Part shown: piece after piece, positions 1-8,047 of the stretch
Position numbering within the stretch: position 1 is the stretch's first letter
Layout: each line of letters starts with the position of its first letter
DNA from: an uncultured Sphingomonas sp.
Lineage (GTDB): Bacteria > Pseudomonadota > Alphaproteobacteria > Sphingomonadales > Sphingomonadaceae
NCBI RefSeq assembly: GCF_937859915.1
Contig: NZ_CALMAW010000118.1
Span: 87,677 to 151,676, forward strand
Direction: 5' to 3'
DNA: 64,000 nucleotides
Made by a program: the position numbers and the translations under genes
The notes under the pieces: generated by a model
Databases searched by the model: none
The model's input: the letters and a program-made list of their open reading frames with translations, nothing else
Told to the model about the DNA's origin: nothing

Positions 1-489
1 GGCGGCGTCGAGCGCGCGCAGGTCGGACGTGTCGGGTTCGGCGGCCTTGCCGGCGAGCTTGCGCTTGATCCGCTCGGGCCAGCCGGTCTTGCCGCGCGCG
101 GGGCGGCGGACGATGGTCAAGACCTGTTCGTTGACGAACAGCCGGCGGGCATCGAGCCGGCGCTGCCAGCGGTCGTGCAGCAGTGCCGCGAACGGAGCCT
201 CGGGCACACCGTCGAGCGTCACGGTCACGCGGCGCCGCACGACATGGTGATAGACGACGAAGCGCGCGTCGAGCACCGAGCGCAGCATCGTCTCGCGCAC
301 CGCGAGGTGATGATCGAGCGCATCGTCGTCCTCGGTTTCGAACGGCAGCCCCGGCACCTGGATCATCCGCATCACCGCGCCGTCGCGCAGCCGCAGCGTC
401 GTCGCGTCGAGGTGGCGCGCATAGGGCAGACGGTCGCCCGCCTTGGCTTCCTTGGGGCCCCAGGCCGCGGGTCCGGTCCATTTGGTCAT
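1..489 (-). CDS. virB4: VirB4 type IV secretion ATPase, N-terminal part (cut by window edge)
   Basis: Reading leftwards from an ATG at 489, 163 codons stay open to the window edge, so only the N-terminal fifth of a roughly 800-residue protein is visible. It begins MTKWTGPAAWGPKEAKAGDR and contains a stretch typical of the VirB4/TrbE N-terminal domain. VirB4 is the inner-membrane ATPase that energises pilus assembly and substrate transfer; the Walker motifs would lie outside the window. The ATG overlaps the virB3 stop codon (ATGA), which suggests translational coupling. The identification rests on the N-terminal sequence plus the virB1-B2-B3 order upstream. Confidence 0.85.
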   Translation of the reverse strand, partial: MTKWTGPAAWGPKEAKAGDRLPYARHLDATTLRLRDGAVMRMIQVPGLPFETEDDDALDHHLAVRETMLRSVLDARFVVYHHVVRRRVTVTLDGVPEAPFAALLHDRWQRRLDARRLFVNEQVLTIVRRPARGKTGWPERIKRKLAGKAAEPDTSDLRALDAA

Positions 490-761
490 GGCGTATAGCT
501 GTTGCAGCCCCAGCGCTTCCAGTTGCGGATGCGCGGGGTCCGGCTGACCTTGGTCAGCCAGAGGTCGAAGATGCGCGGTTCGCGCAGGCAGGCGAGATAG
601 CCGACGCCGTGGACGAGCAATGCCACCGGCAACGCCCAGAAGCTGCGCGTGATCAGAAACGCCTCGGTGGTGACGCCCATGTTGATCACGAAGAAGCTGT
701 AGGTCACCCCGCCGAACATCTGTGGTCGCGTCAGCGCGCGGAAGACCGGGGAGCGGTTCAT
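486..761 (-). CDS. virB3: VirB3 type IV secretion membrane protein
   Basis: This 91-residue protein carries the short VirB3/TrbD pattern: an RPQMFGGV motif near residue 12 followed by two hydrophobic segments (about 17-32 and 38-58). VirB3 is a small inner-membrane component that works with VirB4 in pilus biogenesis. The start lies 1 nt after the virB2 stop (TGA-C-ATG) and the end overlaps virB4 by 4 nt, so all four genes probably form one mRNA. Confidence 0.9.
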   Translation of the reverse strand: MNRSPVFRALTRPQMFGGVTYSFFVINMGVTTEAFLITRSFWALPVALLVHGVGYLACLREPRIFDLWLTKVSRTPRIRNWKRWGCNSYTP

Positions 762-762
762 G

Positions 763-1071
763 TCAGTGCGCGACCTGCGCGGTCGACTGGATGCCGGTGA
801 CGATCGCGCCCGCGCCGAACAGCACGAAGCAGCCGATGATCACGGTCGCGCCGAAGCGCCAGTTCATCCGCCCGGTGAGCATCATGAAGCCGACCATCGC
901 GACCGCGATCACCGCGACCGCGGTCGCGACATTGCCGAGCAAGGTGCCCTGCAGCCAGCCGAGCGCCGCGACGATCGGCCCCGAGCCGGCGGGATTGACC
1001 GCGGCGCTCTGCGCGAAGGCGGCGGTGGGGAGGAGGGCTGCGGCGAGGCCCGCGAGAAAACGCTTGGTCAT
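763..1071 (-). CDS. virB2: VirB2/TrbC-type pilin precursor
   Basis: The 102-residue product has a signal peptide ending near AAFAQS (about residues 1-21), then two long hydrophobic helices (about 41-66 and 75-94) separated by the short basic loop TGRMNWRFG. This is the VirB2/TrbC layout: a small pilin processed and stored in the inner membrane before assembly into the conjugative pilus. The ATG follows directly on the TAA stop of the upstream transglycosylase gene and virB3 follows after 1 nt. Confidence 0.9.
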   Translation of the reverse strand: MTKRFLAGLAAALLPTAAFAQSAAVNPAGSGPIVAALGWLQGTLLGNVATAVAVIAVAMVGFMMLTGRMNWRFGATVIIGCFVLFGAGAIVTGIQSTAQVAH

Positions 1072-1725
1072 TTACGGACGTCCTGTGGCGAGGTCCGGCG
1101 TCAGCCGGTCGATGATCGTGGAGACATAGGCGCGGGTCTCGGCGATGGCGGGCAGGCCGCCCGCGCGCAGCACGCGCCCCGGCCCGGCATTATAGGCGGC
1201 GAGCGCACGCTCGACGTCGCCGTCGAACAGGTCGAGCATCTGGCGCAGATAGTGCGCGCCGCCGTCGAGATTGGCGGCGGGATCGCGCGCATCGACGGTG
1301 AGCGCGCGCGCGGTCGAGGGCATCAGTTGCGTGAGCCCGACCGCGCCTTTTGCGCTGACCGCCGCGGGGTGCCAGCGGCTTTCCTGCCAGACCAGTGCGG
1401 CGAGCAATGTCGGGCTGACACGATAGCGCGCCGCGGCGGTCTCGAGCGGCGCGCGCCAGCTGTCGGGCATGACCGGCGCCGCGATCGACGTGAGTGCGCC
1501 GGCCGGAACGGCAAGCGCCACCTTGGCGCCCGTGCCGGCTTCCTCCTCCGTCGCGTCGACCCCCCTCGCGTCGACCCCCGTCGCATCGACCCACGTCACG
1601 TCGGCCCCACCGCCGCGAACACGCACGGCGCCGTCCGCGCCTATTTCCAGCACATCGGCGGACGCCGGCGCAGCCGCGATCTGCAGCAGCATCGTCATCG
1701 CCAATAGTATCGCCGGAAACCGCAC
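1072..1725 (-). CDS. virB1: VirB1-like lytic transglycosylase
   Basis: This secreted protein of about 217 residues has a C-terminal SLT (lysozyme-like) domain. The catalytic Glu lies in LVWQESRWHP, followed by GLTQLMPSTA and the AYNAGPGRV motif. VirB1 enzymes open the peptidoglycan for the type IV secretion channel. The N-terminus has a hydrophobic signal peptide. I chose a GTG at 1725 with GGGG upstream; a TTG at 1737 and an ATG 30 nt further in are alternatives. Between signal and SLT domain lies a low-complexity linker encoded by a 15-bp tandem repeat (VDATG/VDARG/VDATE). First gene of the virB1-B4 set. Confidence 0.85.
   Translation of the reverse strand: MRFPAILLAMTMLLQIAAAPASADVLEIGADGAVRVRGGGADVTWVDATGVDARGVDATEEEAGTGAKVALAVPAGALTSIAAPVMPDSWRAPLETAAARYRVSPTLLAALVWQESRWHPAAVSAKGAVGLTQLMPSTARALTVDARDPAANLDGGAHYLRQMLDLFDGDVERALAAYNAGPGRVLRAGGLPAIAETRAYVSTIIDRLTPDLATGRP
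1550..1609. repeat. four-copy 15-bp tandem repeat inside virB1
   Basis: Four consecutive 15-bp units (1550, 1565, 1580, 1595), each close to GTCGCGTCGACCCCC, encode a repeated VDATG/VDARG pentapeptide in the linker of the VirB1-like protein. The third and fourth copies have diverged. As the unit is a multiple of three, copy-number change would keep the frame. Confidence 0.85.
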
Positions 1726-2066
1726 GCCGCGCCCCAAATGTCATTCAGAGGAAAGGAGATATCGAGTTCCCCATCGGCAAACCGCATGACAGTTCAGCGT
1801 CATCGCGTTGACGGTTTCGCGAATCGGCGACCTGCGAAATTCTGTAAACGCCGACGACCGGCCGGAAACCCTGGCCACCCGCGACTATGGCGAGATTTAG
1901 TTCCCAGATTAAAAACTGTTAATGGAGACCCGTCATGTCGCTGTCACGATGCGGTGGTGGGTGCCGGCCCAGGGCACGGGGGCCGTGACCTGCAGCATTG
2001 CTGTCTTTCTGGATTCGTCTCGTCGTCGATGCCCCCCGAGGGCCGACACGGCTGGCTGTGGAGAAC
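1726..2066. other. divergent intergenic region between virB1 and the phosphoesterase gene
   Basis: About 340 bp between divergently transcribed genes, so promoters in both directions are expected. An AT-rich patch near 1895-1922 is the likeliest rightward promoter area, just before the small ORF at 1935. A ribosome-binding-like AGGAAAGGAG at about 1749 on the plus strand is not followed by a nearby start codon. No long gene is supported. Confidence 0.5.
1935..1988 (+). CDS. possible 17-residue leader peptide (CxxxC)
   Basis: A GGAG at 1924-1927, spaced 7 nt from an ATG at 1935, precedes a short ORF encoding MSLSRCGGGCRPRARGP. It ends 78 nt before the phosphoesterase ATG. The good ribosome binding site, two cysteines in a glycine-rich context, the Arg-rich end and the position resemble regulatory leader peptides, but homology cannot be tested here. 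It could also be chance. Confidence 0.4.
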   Translation: MSLSRCGGGCRPRARGP

Positions 2067-3854
2067 ATGATGTTCCGCAACGCGCTATCATCATCGGTAA
2101 AAATAGGCTGCATGGCACTCTTGCTGAGTTCCTGCGGCCATTCGGGCAACAGCGGTTCGAGCGGCGACACCAGTCCGACGACACCCCTGTCGGCACAGGA
2201 TGCGCTGGCGACGGCGACACCGATCAAGCATCTCGTCGTGATCTTCGGCGAGAATGAATCGTTCGATCATTATTTCGGCACCTATCCGCAGTCGGCCGAT
2301 CCGACGGGCGAGCCGACCCAGAAGTGGGCTGCGCCCAGCAACGTCGCCACCGTCAACGGCTATGTCCGCAACGCGTCGCTGCTGACCGCGAACCCTAATA
2401 CGACCAACGCCGCCAATCTCGCCAAGGCGGCTTCGGCGGGCTTCCCGGCGAGCTTCATGAACCCGTTCCGGCTCGATCGCGCGCAGTTCGACACGTCGAG
2501 CCAGAACCATGCCTATACGCCCGAGCAGCTCGGCACCGACAATCTCAAGATGGACGCCTTCGTGGCGAACACGGGTGCCACCAACGCGGCGGGCGCCGCC
2601 GGCTCGTTCGGCACGGTCGCGCAGGTGATGGGCTATTTCGACGGCAACACCGTCACCGGCATGTGGAACTACGCGCAGAATTTCGCGATGAGCGACAATG
2701 CGTTCACCGACTCGTTCGGGCCGTCGACGCCGGGCGCGATCAACGTCGTCTCGGGCCAGACCAACGGCGGCTCCAACGCCACCTCGTCGACCGTTCCCGA
2801 CGGCCAGGGCGGCTTCACGCTGATCAACGACTCCGATCCGACCGGCGATACCTGTTCCGCCAAGCCGGCTGCGGGCTCCACCGCACCCGTGACGATCCAG
2901 ATGGCGGGCAAGAATATCGGCGATCTGCTCAACACCGCCAACATCACCTGGGGCGGTTTCATGGGCGGCTTCGACCTGACCGCGACCAACGCCAACGGCA
3001 CCACCGGCTGCGCACGCAGCACGGTGTCGCCCAACACCAATCGCACGGTGACCGACTACACGCCGCATCACGCCTGGTTCCAATATTATGCCTCGACCGT
3101 GAACCCGCAGCACACCCGGCCGAGCTCGACCGCGATGATCGGCCACACCGAGCCGACGCTCGACGCGGCGGGATCGACCACCCCGGTCCATCATCAATAT
3201 GATTATAACGACTTCGTCGCGTCGGTGAGCTCGGGCAATTTCGCCTCGGTGAGCTACATCAAGGCGCCCGCCTTCCAGGACGCGCATCCGGGCAATTCCA
3301 ACCCGCTCGACGAGCAGGCGTTCGTCGCCAAGGTGGTCAACTTCCTCGAGCAGCAGGCCGACTGGAAGAACACTGCGGTCATCGTCGCCTATGACGATTC
3401 GGACGGCTGGTACGATCACCAGGCGCCGAACATCCTCACCTCGTCGTTCGACTCGATCACGTCCGAGAGCGTCAACCTGCCGAGCAAGACGGTGATCGGC
3501 GCCGACCAGATGAATTCGCCCGGCGTCTGCACGGGGCCCAATGCCAAGCAGGGGATCGGCGTCAACGGCAAGACGGTCAACGGGCTCTGCGGCCCCGGCA
3601 CGCGGACGCCGTTCATCGTGATCTCGCCTTACGCCCGGGCGAATTATGTCGACAGCACGCCGATCACCCAGGCCTCGATCGTCCGCTTCATCGAGGACAA
3701 TTGGCTGAACGGCCAGCGGCTCGGCGGCGGGTCCAAAGATGCCGCGGCGGGCAGCATCATGGCGATGTTCGACTTCACCTCGGCACCGCACACGACGCCC
3801 GTCTTCATCGACCCGACCTCGGGCAACAAGACGGCGACCGCACCCGCCGCCTGA
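2067..3854 (+). CDS. lipoprotein phosphoesterase (AcpA / phospholipase C family)
   Basis: This 595-residue protein has the PF04185 phosphoesterase signature VVIFGENESFDHYFG at about residues 57-71 and a second conserved block AYDDSDGWYDHQ, the metal-binding and catalytic regions of bacterial acid phosphatases and phospholipases C. Residues 1-23 form a lipoprotein signal with lipobox L-S-S-C23, so the enzyme should be anchored on the membrane and act outside the cytoplasm. The ATG at 2067 is followed by another at 2070, which has the better GGAG spacing; a TTG at 1998 would bury the signal peptide. A strong terminator follows, then a cytochrome c peroxidase gene. The substrate (phospholipid, phosphate monoester or other) is unknown. 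Confidence 0.85.
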   Translation: MMFRNALSSSVKIGCMALLLSSCGHSGNSGSSGDTSPTTPLSAQDALATATPIKHLVVIFGENESFDHYFGTYPQSADPTGEPTQKWAAPSNVATVNGYVRNASLLTANPNTTNAANLAKAASAGFPASFMNPFRLDRAQFDTSSQNHAYTPEQLGTDNLKMDAFVANTGATNAAGAAGSFGTVAQVMGYFDGNTVTGMWNYAQNFAMSDNAFTDSFGPSTPGAINVVSGQTNGGSNATSSTVPDGQGGFTLINDSDPTGDTCSAKPAAGSTAPVTIQMAGKNIGDLLNTANITWGGFMGGFDLTATNANGTTGCARSTVSPNTNRTVTDYTPHHAWFQYYASTVNPQHTRPSSTAMIGHTEPTLDAAGSTTPVHHQYDYNDFVASVSSGNFASVSYIKAPAFQDAHPGNSNPLDEQAFVAKVVNFLEQQADWKNTAVIVAYDDSDGWYDHQAPNILTSSFDSITSESVNLPSKTVIGADQMNSPGVCTGPNAKQGIGVNGKTVNGLCGPGTRTPFIVISPYARANYVDSTPITQASIVRFIEDNWLNGQRLGGGSKDAAAGSIMAMFDFTSAPHTTPVFIDPTSGNKTATAPAA

Positions 3855-3874
3855 ACAGGCCGTCCGTCCTAAAC

Positions 3875-3919
3875 ACCCTCCCGCCGGCATCGCGCCCGGC
3901 GGGAGGGTCTTTGTCTTTG
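3875..3919 (+). terminator. intrinsic terminator after the phosphoesterase gene
   Basis: A perfect 13-bp stem (3875-3887 with 3896-3908) and an 8-nt loop are followed by the modestly T-rich CTTTGTCTTT. It sits 20 nt after the phosphoesterase stop and just before the peroxidase ATG, so it may reduce rather than abolish read-through. Confidence 0.8.
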
Positions 3920-3939
3920 CAAGGCATCCGTATCCCATC

Positions 3940-5391
3940 ATGACCGATCAGCCGATCACGCCCCCAGCCGCACCGGCCGCCGCTCCTGGCGGCAAGCCGG
4001 GTTCGCCACGCTGGCGCTATGCGGCAGGCGGCGTCCTGTTCGTGCTGCTGCTGGCCGCAGGGCTCGCCGGCTTTTTCCTCGCCTACCCGGCAAAGGCGCC
4101 CGACGCGCTCGGTCGCGCGATCGAGGACATAACCGGCGCCAATCCGCATCCGGTCATGCTGCTGCGGCCGTCCAGCCAGCCGCTCAGCGCGCTGGCGCAG
4201 CTTGGCGCGCAGATCTTCCGCGATCCGGCGCTCTCCGCCTCGGGGCGCCAATCCTGCGCGTCGTGTCACAGCCCCGACCGTGCCTTCGGCCCGCCCAACG
4301 ATCACGACGTGCAGATCGGCGGCCCCGGCATGACGACCGAGGGGGTCCGGCCGCCGCCGTCGCTCGCCTATCTCTATCGCCAGGGGCCGTTCACGATCGG
4401 CCCCGCCGCGGGCGAGACCGACGCCGTCATCCCGCTCGACCAGTTGGCCCAGCAGGCGCAGGGCGCGCCGCGCGCCAGCAAGAGCGCTGGCGTCAGCCCG
4501 GCCGCCGCGGCGATGGTGCCGAGCGGCGGGCTGTTCTGGGACGGTCGCGACGACACGCTGATGGGCCAGGCGCGCGGGCCGATGCTGAATCCGGCCGAGA
4601 TGGCGAACAGCAGCATGGAGGCCGTCGCCGCCAAGCTCGCACGGGCCAGCTATGCCGGCCAGTTCACGCCGCTGTTCGGCAAGGCGGTGCTGCACAATCC
4701 GGCGATGCTGTTCACCGAGGCGATGTCGGCGTTGTCGCGCTACCAGATCGAGGCGGCCGCCTTCCACCGTTTCGACAGCAAATATGACCAGTGGCTCGAG
4801 GGCAAGGCGCGGCTGTCGCATGCCGAGATGCGCGGGCTCAGGCTGTTCAACGATCCGCTCAAGGGCAATTGCGCGGGCTGCCACCTCAGCCAGCCGACGC
4901 GCGACGGCCTGCCGCCACTGTTCACCGACACCGAATATGAGGCGCTCGGCCTGCCGCGCAACCCGCGGCTCGCGGCCAATCGCGATCCGCATTATGCCGA
5001 TATGGGCCTGTGCGGACCCTATCGCACCGATCTCGCCAAACAGACGCAATATTGCGGGATGTTCCTGACCCCGACGCTGCGCAACGCCGCGCGCCGCGGC
5101 GTCTATTTCCACAACGGCGTCTATCACAGCCTCAAGCAGGTGCTCGACTTCTACAATTATCGCGACGTCCAGCCCGGGCGCATCTATCCGCACGATGGCG
5201 CGGGCAGGATCGCCAAATATAACGATCTGCCCGCGCGCTATCACGTCAATGTCGATGTCGCGGACGCCCCGTTCGATCGCAAGCCCGGCGACCAGCCGGC
5301 GCTGACGGACGCGGAAAGCGCCGACATCATCGCCTTCATCCGCACGCTCGACGACGCAGACCGACGGGCGGGCGGTGCATCCATGCGGTAA
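3940..5391 (+). CDS. membrane-anchored di-haem cytochrome c peroxidase (MauG/CcpA family)
   Basis: The 483-residue product has one N-terminal transmembrane anchor (about residues 29-48) and two c-type haem sites, CASCH at 106-110 and CAGCH near residue 310. This is the bacterial di-haem peroxidase/MauG layout, acting in the periplasm on peroxide or as an oxidase. The proline-rich head before the anchor is cytoplasmic by prediction. The chosen ATG lies downstream of the terminator hairpin; a longer open frame upstream overlaps the previous gene. Pairing with a phosphoesterase suggests shared regulation, but no common function can be proven from sequence. Confidence 0.85.
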   Translation: MTDQPITPPAAPAAAPGGKPGSPRWRYAAGGVLFVLLLAAGLAGFFLAYPAKAPDALGRAIEDITGANPHPVMLLRPSSQPLSALAQLGAQIFRDPALSASGRQSCASCHSPDRAFGPPNDHDVQIGGPGMTTEGVRPPPSLAYLYRQGPFTIGPAAGETDAVIPLDQLAQQAQGAPRASKSAGVSPAAAAMVPSGGLFWDGRDDTLMGQARGPMLNPAEMANSSMEAVAAKLARASYAGQFTPLFGKAVLHNPAMLFTEAMSALSRYQIEAAAFHRFDSKYDQWLEGKARLSHAEMRGLRLFNDPLKGNCAGCHLSQPTRDGLPPLFTDTEYEALGLPRNPRLAANRDPHYADMGLCGPYRTDLAKQTQYCGMFLTPTLRNAARRGVYFHNGVYHSLKQVLDFYNYRDVQPGRIYPHDGAGRIAKYNDLPARYHVNVDVADAPFDRKPGDQPALTDAESADIIAFIRTLDDADRRAGGASMR

Positions 5392-5873
5392 CCGGAAGCG
5401 CTTCCTGCTGCCAGGTCCGGCGGACGCCTGCCAGCGCGAGCGGCGCGGGTGCGCTCGATCCAGCGACCGGCGTCGCAAAAAATGTCGTACCGCGGACAGG
5501 TAAGATCGCGCTGACTCAAACCGCGGCGAGGCGGCGACATTCGCGTTTTTTCACCGTCGTCATGTTCCATTCGCTGCGTTCGGGCAGATTCTGGAGCTGA
5601 AGCCCTGTGCGCGGCGGCTGGGTTGGCACGCTCCACACGGCCGGGCGCCATGTCGCGGACGTCGACTTGCGCGTCATCGTCAGCCGGAAGGAATGGCCGA
5701 TTGCGCGGCGTGGCGGACCGGGACCAAGGAACGGTTGATTGACGAGCCCCTGATCCGTGCCGAAGGGATAGATGTCGCCCTTTCAGTCGTCGGAGACAAA
5801 GCCGACGAGGGGGGGCGAGCAGTTCATGGGCGAGCCGCAAAATCTCACGGCGCGAGGCTGGTGCTCGGCCAAT
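5392..5873. other. 480-bp region without a supported gene
   Basis: It lies between convergent genes. A perfect 12-bp palindrome, GGAAGCGCTTCC, sits at 5393-5404 directly after the peroxidase stop and resembles a LacI-family half-site pair, though its position after a gene makes an operator role doubtful. Open frames here show no recognisable domain and no good ribosome binding site. A small RNA or gene relic cannot be excluded. Confidence 0.45.
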
Positions 5874-6950
5874 TCAGCGCGGCATGCCCTGCGCGGCAGG
5901 CAGCGCGACGATGTCGGAGGATCCGGACCATAGGTTGATGCCCCCATCGACGGCCGCGTCGTCGATGGCCGTGAGGTCTTCGGCGGTAAAATCGAGCTGT
6001 CTGATCGCATCCAGCGAGTCATCCAACTGATCGACATTGCGGGCCCCGATCAGAGCCGAGGTGACGCGCGGGTCGCGCAAGACCCATGCGATCGCCATCT
6101 GCGCAAGCGTCTGACCTCGCTGGGCAGCAATGGCATTTAGCCGATTGATCGCGGTCAGGTTCCGCTCGGACAGCAAATCGGGCGACAGCGATCCGTTGCG
6201 GCTGGCCCGCGCGCCCTTCGGTACGCCGTCGAGATATTTGGCGGTCAACATACCCTGGGCGAGGGGGGAGAAGGCGATGCAGCCGGTTCCCAGATCGTCC
6301 AACGTCGCGAGCAACTCGCTCTCCACCCAGCGGTTGAGGATGGAATAACTGGGCTGATGAATGAACAGCGGCACGCGTTCTTCGGCAAGGATCGCAGCGG
6401 CGCGGCGGGTAAGCCCGGGATCGTAGGACGAAAGCCCGACGTAGAGCGCTTTGCCCTGACGGTGGAGCTGGGCCAGCGCGCCCATTGTCTCTTCAAGCGG
6501 GGTCGCGGGATCGACACGGTGAGAATAGAAGATGTCGACATAGTCGAGACCCATTCGCTTGAGACTCTGCTCGCAGCTCGCAATCAGGTATTTCTTGGAT
6601 GAGCCGATGTCGCCATACGGCCCCGGCCACATGTCCCATCCCGCTTTGGTCGAGATGATCAGTTCATCCCGGTGCGCGGCAAAGTCAGACGCAAGCATGC
6701 GTCCGAAATTCTCTTCGGCCGATCCGTAGGGCGGCCCATAGTTGTTCGCGAGATCAAAATGCGTGACACCGCGATCGAACGCGCGGCGTAACACCGCCCG
6801 TCCGATCTCGAAGACATCGTCACCGCCGAAATTCTGCCAGAGCCCTAGGCTTATCGCCGGCAACCGGAGCCCGCTGCGCCCGGTACGCCGATAGGGCATG
6901 CCCGCATCGTATCGCGCGGGGTCGGCGGCATAGGCAGCGGTAATTGGCAT
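5874..6950 (-). CDS. aldo/keto reductase, YghZ (L-glyceraldehyde 3-phosphate reductase) type
   Basis: This 358-residue enzyme matches the YghZ branch closely: YRRTGRSGLRLPAISLGLW near the N-terminus, FDLANNYGPPYGSAEENFGR with the catalytic Asp and Tyr, STKAGWDMWPGPYG with the Lys, and YSHRVDPATPLEE with the His. YghZ-type enzymes reduce aldehydes such as L-glyceraldehyde 3-phosphate and methylglyoxal with NADPH. The ATG at 6950 has AGGAG spaced 5 nt upstream; the longer open frame to 7154 lacks one. It appears monocistronic. Confidence 0.9.
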   Translation of the reverse strand: MPITAAYAADPARYDAGMPYRRTGRSGLRLPAISLGLWQNFGGDDVFEIGRAVLRRAFDRGVTHFDLANNYGPPYGSAEENFGRMLASDFAAHRDELIISTKAGWDMWPGPYGDIGSSKKYLIASCEQSLKRMGLDYVDIFYSHRVDPATPLEETMGALAQLHRQGKALYVGLSSYDPGLTRRAAAILAEERVPLFIHQPSYSILNRWVESELLATLDDLGTGCIAFSPLAQGMLTAKYLDGVPKGARASRNGSLSPDLLSERNLTAINRLNAIAAQRGQTLAQMAIAWVLRDPRVTSALIGARNVDQLDDSLDAIRQLDFTAEDLTAIDDAAVDGGINLWSGSSDIVALPAAQGMPR

Positions 6951-7181
6951 GATCACTCCTTGATGATGTGGCGGCTTAGCCGCCCCTATGGTCTTGGCCA
7001 ACCCGCCGGACGCCTGCGCCGCCCGTCGCGTTCCCCTTCCGCCCGTTTTCAGGAGATCGTCGAACCGGTTTGATTCCCTGATCGGCGGCCGTCTCGGGCT
7101 TCGGCGAGCATGGCGTGGCTGGAGATGACGCCTCCGTCCTCGCCCGTCAGCCACGCGGCCGGTCCGCGATCGATGGCGGTG

Positions 7182-7346
7182 TCAGGTCGTCTGTCGTGTC
7201 AGATGCAGATACCGCTCGTTGAAATCCGCAACCGCCCGAAGACCGTTGGGGTCGGGGAAAGTGACCGCTCGACCGAGGCGTTCGGTAAGGCCTTCTGCCT
7301 GCAGTTCCTTGAGCATCCGATTGACCTGATGCGAGGAGATGGCGTT
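7182..7346 (-). pseudogene. C-terminal remnant of a Crp/Fnr-family regulator
   Basis: The last 54 codons of a longer open frame read like the winged-helix end of a Crp/Fnr regulator: SSHQVNRMLKELQAEGLTER in the recognition helix, then a wing and a final ADFNERYLHL typical of alphaproteobacterial members. Sequence upstream in the same frame (to 7700) has no cyclic-nucleotide-binding domain and looks non-coding, and the start of the HTH is already degraded. I read it as a 5'-truncated relic; function is unlikely. Confidence 0.6.
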
Positions 7347-7529
7347 GAGTGAATCCTTCGGATTGGCTGCGGAAGCGTCCCTTTGGTCGGCTGCGGCCAA
7401 GCTGTCGTCGGTACGTGATCGTCTTCTGCCGTTGAGGTGCGGGCATCGATGGCCGCACGCCTGACCTCTGTCGTTACCGAGCCGGAACAAGTCGGTGGTG
7501 GGTGCGTTTCCTTCGCAAGGAACGCTCTG

Positions 7530-7790
7530 ATGACTATCCGCATTGTAACCAAACACGTCGACGGCTCCGAAGACGCGATTGATTGGCTGGTTCACGATCG
7601 GGCTGGCGCAGCCAGTTTTGCGATCGCACGCGCCCATGAGCTCGGCGTGAAGCGGCAAACCGATCCAAACATGACCGAACGAGCGGTCGAGATCTGGCAC
7701 GGGCCCGCTATCTATCTCTCGATAGCTATTCGTCCGGGTGGTCTTGATCCGGTGAAAGGAGCTTCAAGATCTCCAGCCATGCCGGCTTAG
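7530..7790 (+). CDS. small hypothetical protein
   Basis: An ATG at 7530 has AAGGA 8 nt upstream and opens 86 codons beginning MTIRIVTKHVDGSEDAIDWL. No domain is recognised. Its 3' end overlaps the end of the convergent small gene at 7726-7932 by about 65 bp, so at least one of the pair may be misplaced or extend less far. Support is the ribosome binding site and a soluble-protein-like composition only. Confidence 0.35.
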   Translation: MTIRIVTKHVDGSEDAIDWLVHDRAGAASFAIARAHELGVKRQTDPNMTERAVEIWHGPAIYLSIAIRPGGLDPVKGASRSPAMPA

Positions 7791-7932
7791 TCTCGGCGCC
7801 GACGGTCCAGGCCTGCGTCGCCGCCACGATCGCGCCGCGATTGCCGAACTTTTGGGTAAGCGCATCCGCGATAATGGCGGCCGAATCGGTTTCAGCAGGC
7901 GGAATGGGCGCGATCGGGGCGGCGAATGTCAT
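7726..7932 (-). CDS. small hypothetical protein downstream of the phytochrome
   Basis: This 68-residue protein begins MTFAAPIAPIPPAETDSA. The ATG at 7932 has AAGGAG spaced 5 nt upstream; the ATG at 7953 overlaps that ribosome binding site and is less likely. It has an Ala/Pro-rich head and a mildly amphipathic body (ALTQKFGNRGAIVAATQAW), with no recognised domain. It follows the bacteriophytochrome gene by about 115 bp on the same strand and could be co-transcribed with it. Confidence 0.5.
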   Translation of the reverse strand: MTFAAPIAPIPPAETDSAAIIADALTQKFGNRGAIVAATQAWTVGAETKPAWLEILKLLSPDQDHPDE

Positions 7933-8047
7933 ATCTGCTCCCTTCGGGAGCATGCCCGGCCCAAACGGTCGACCATGAAGCGTAACGCCTTAGCATAGCT
8001 CAGCTAACCGCCCTACCGATCATATCGGGGATAGAACGACAGTCCGT

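Noticed and set aside
2091-3941. 616-codon open frame on the minus strand across the phosphoesterase gene
   Set aside because: It is an antisense shadow with Arg/Gly-rich low-complexity sequence; the plus-strand frame has clear family motifs and a lipoprotein signal.
5393-5404. LacI-like palindrome GGAAGCGCTTCC as an operator
   Set aside because: It begins at the very end of a coding region and no start codon lies close downstream, so an operator role is not supported.
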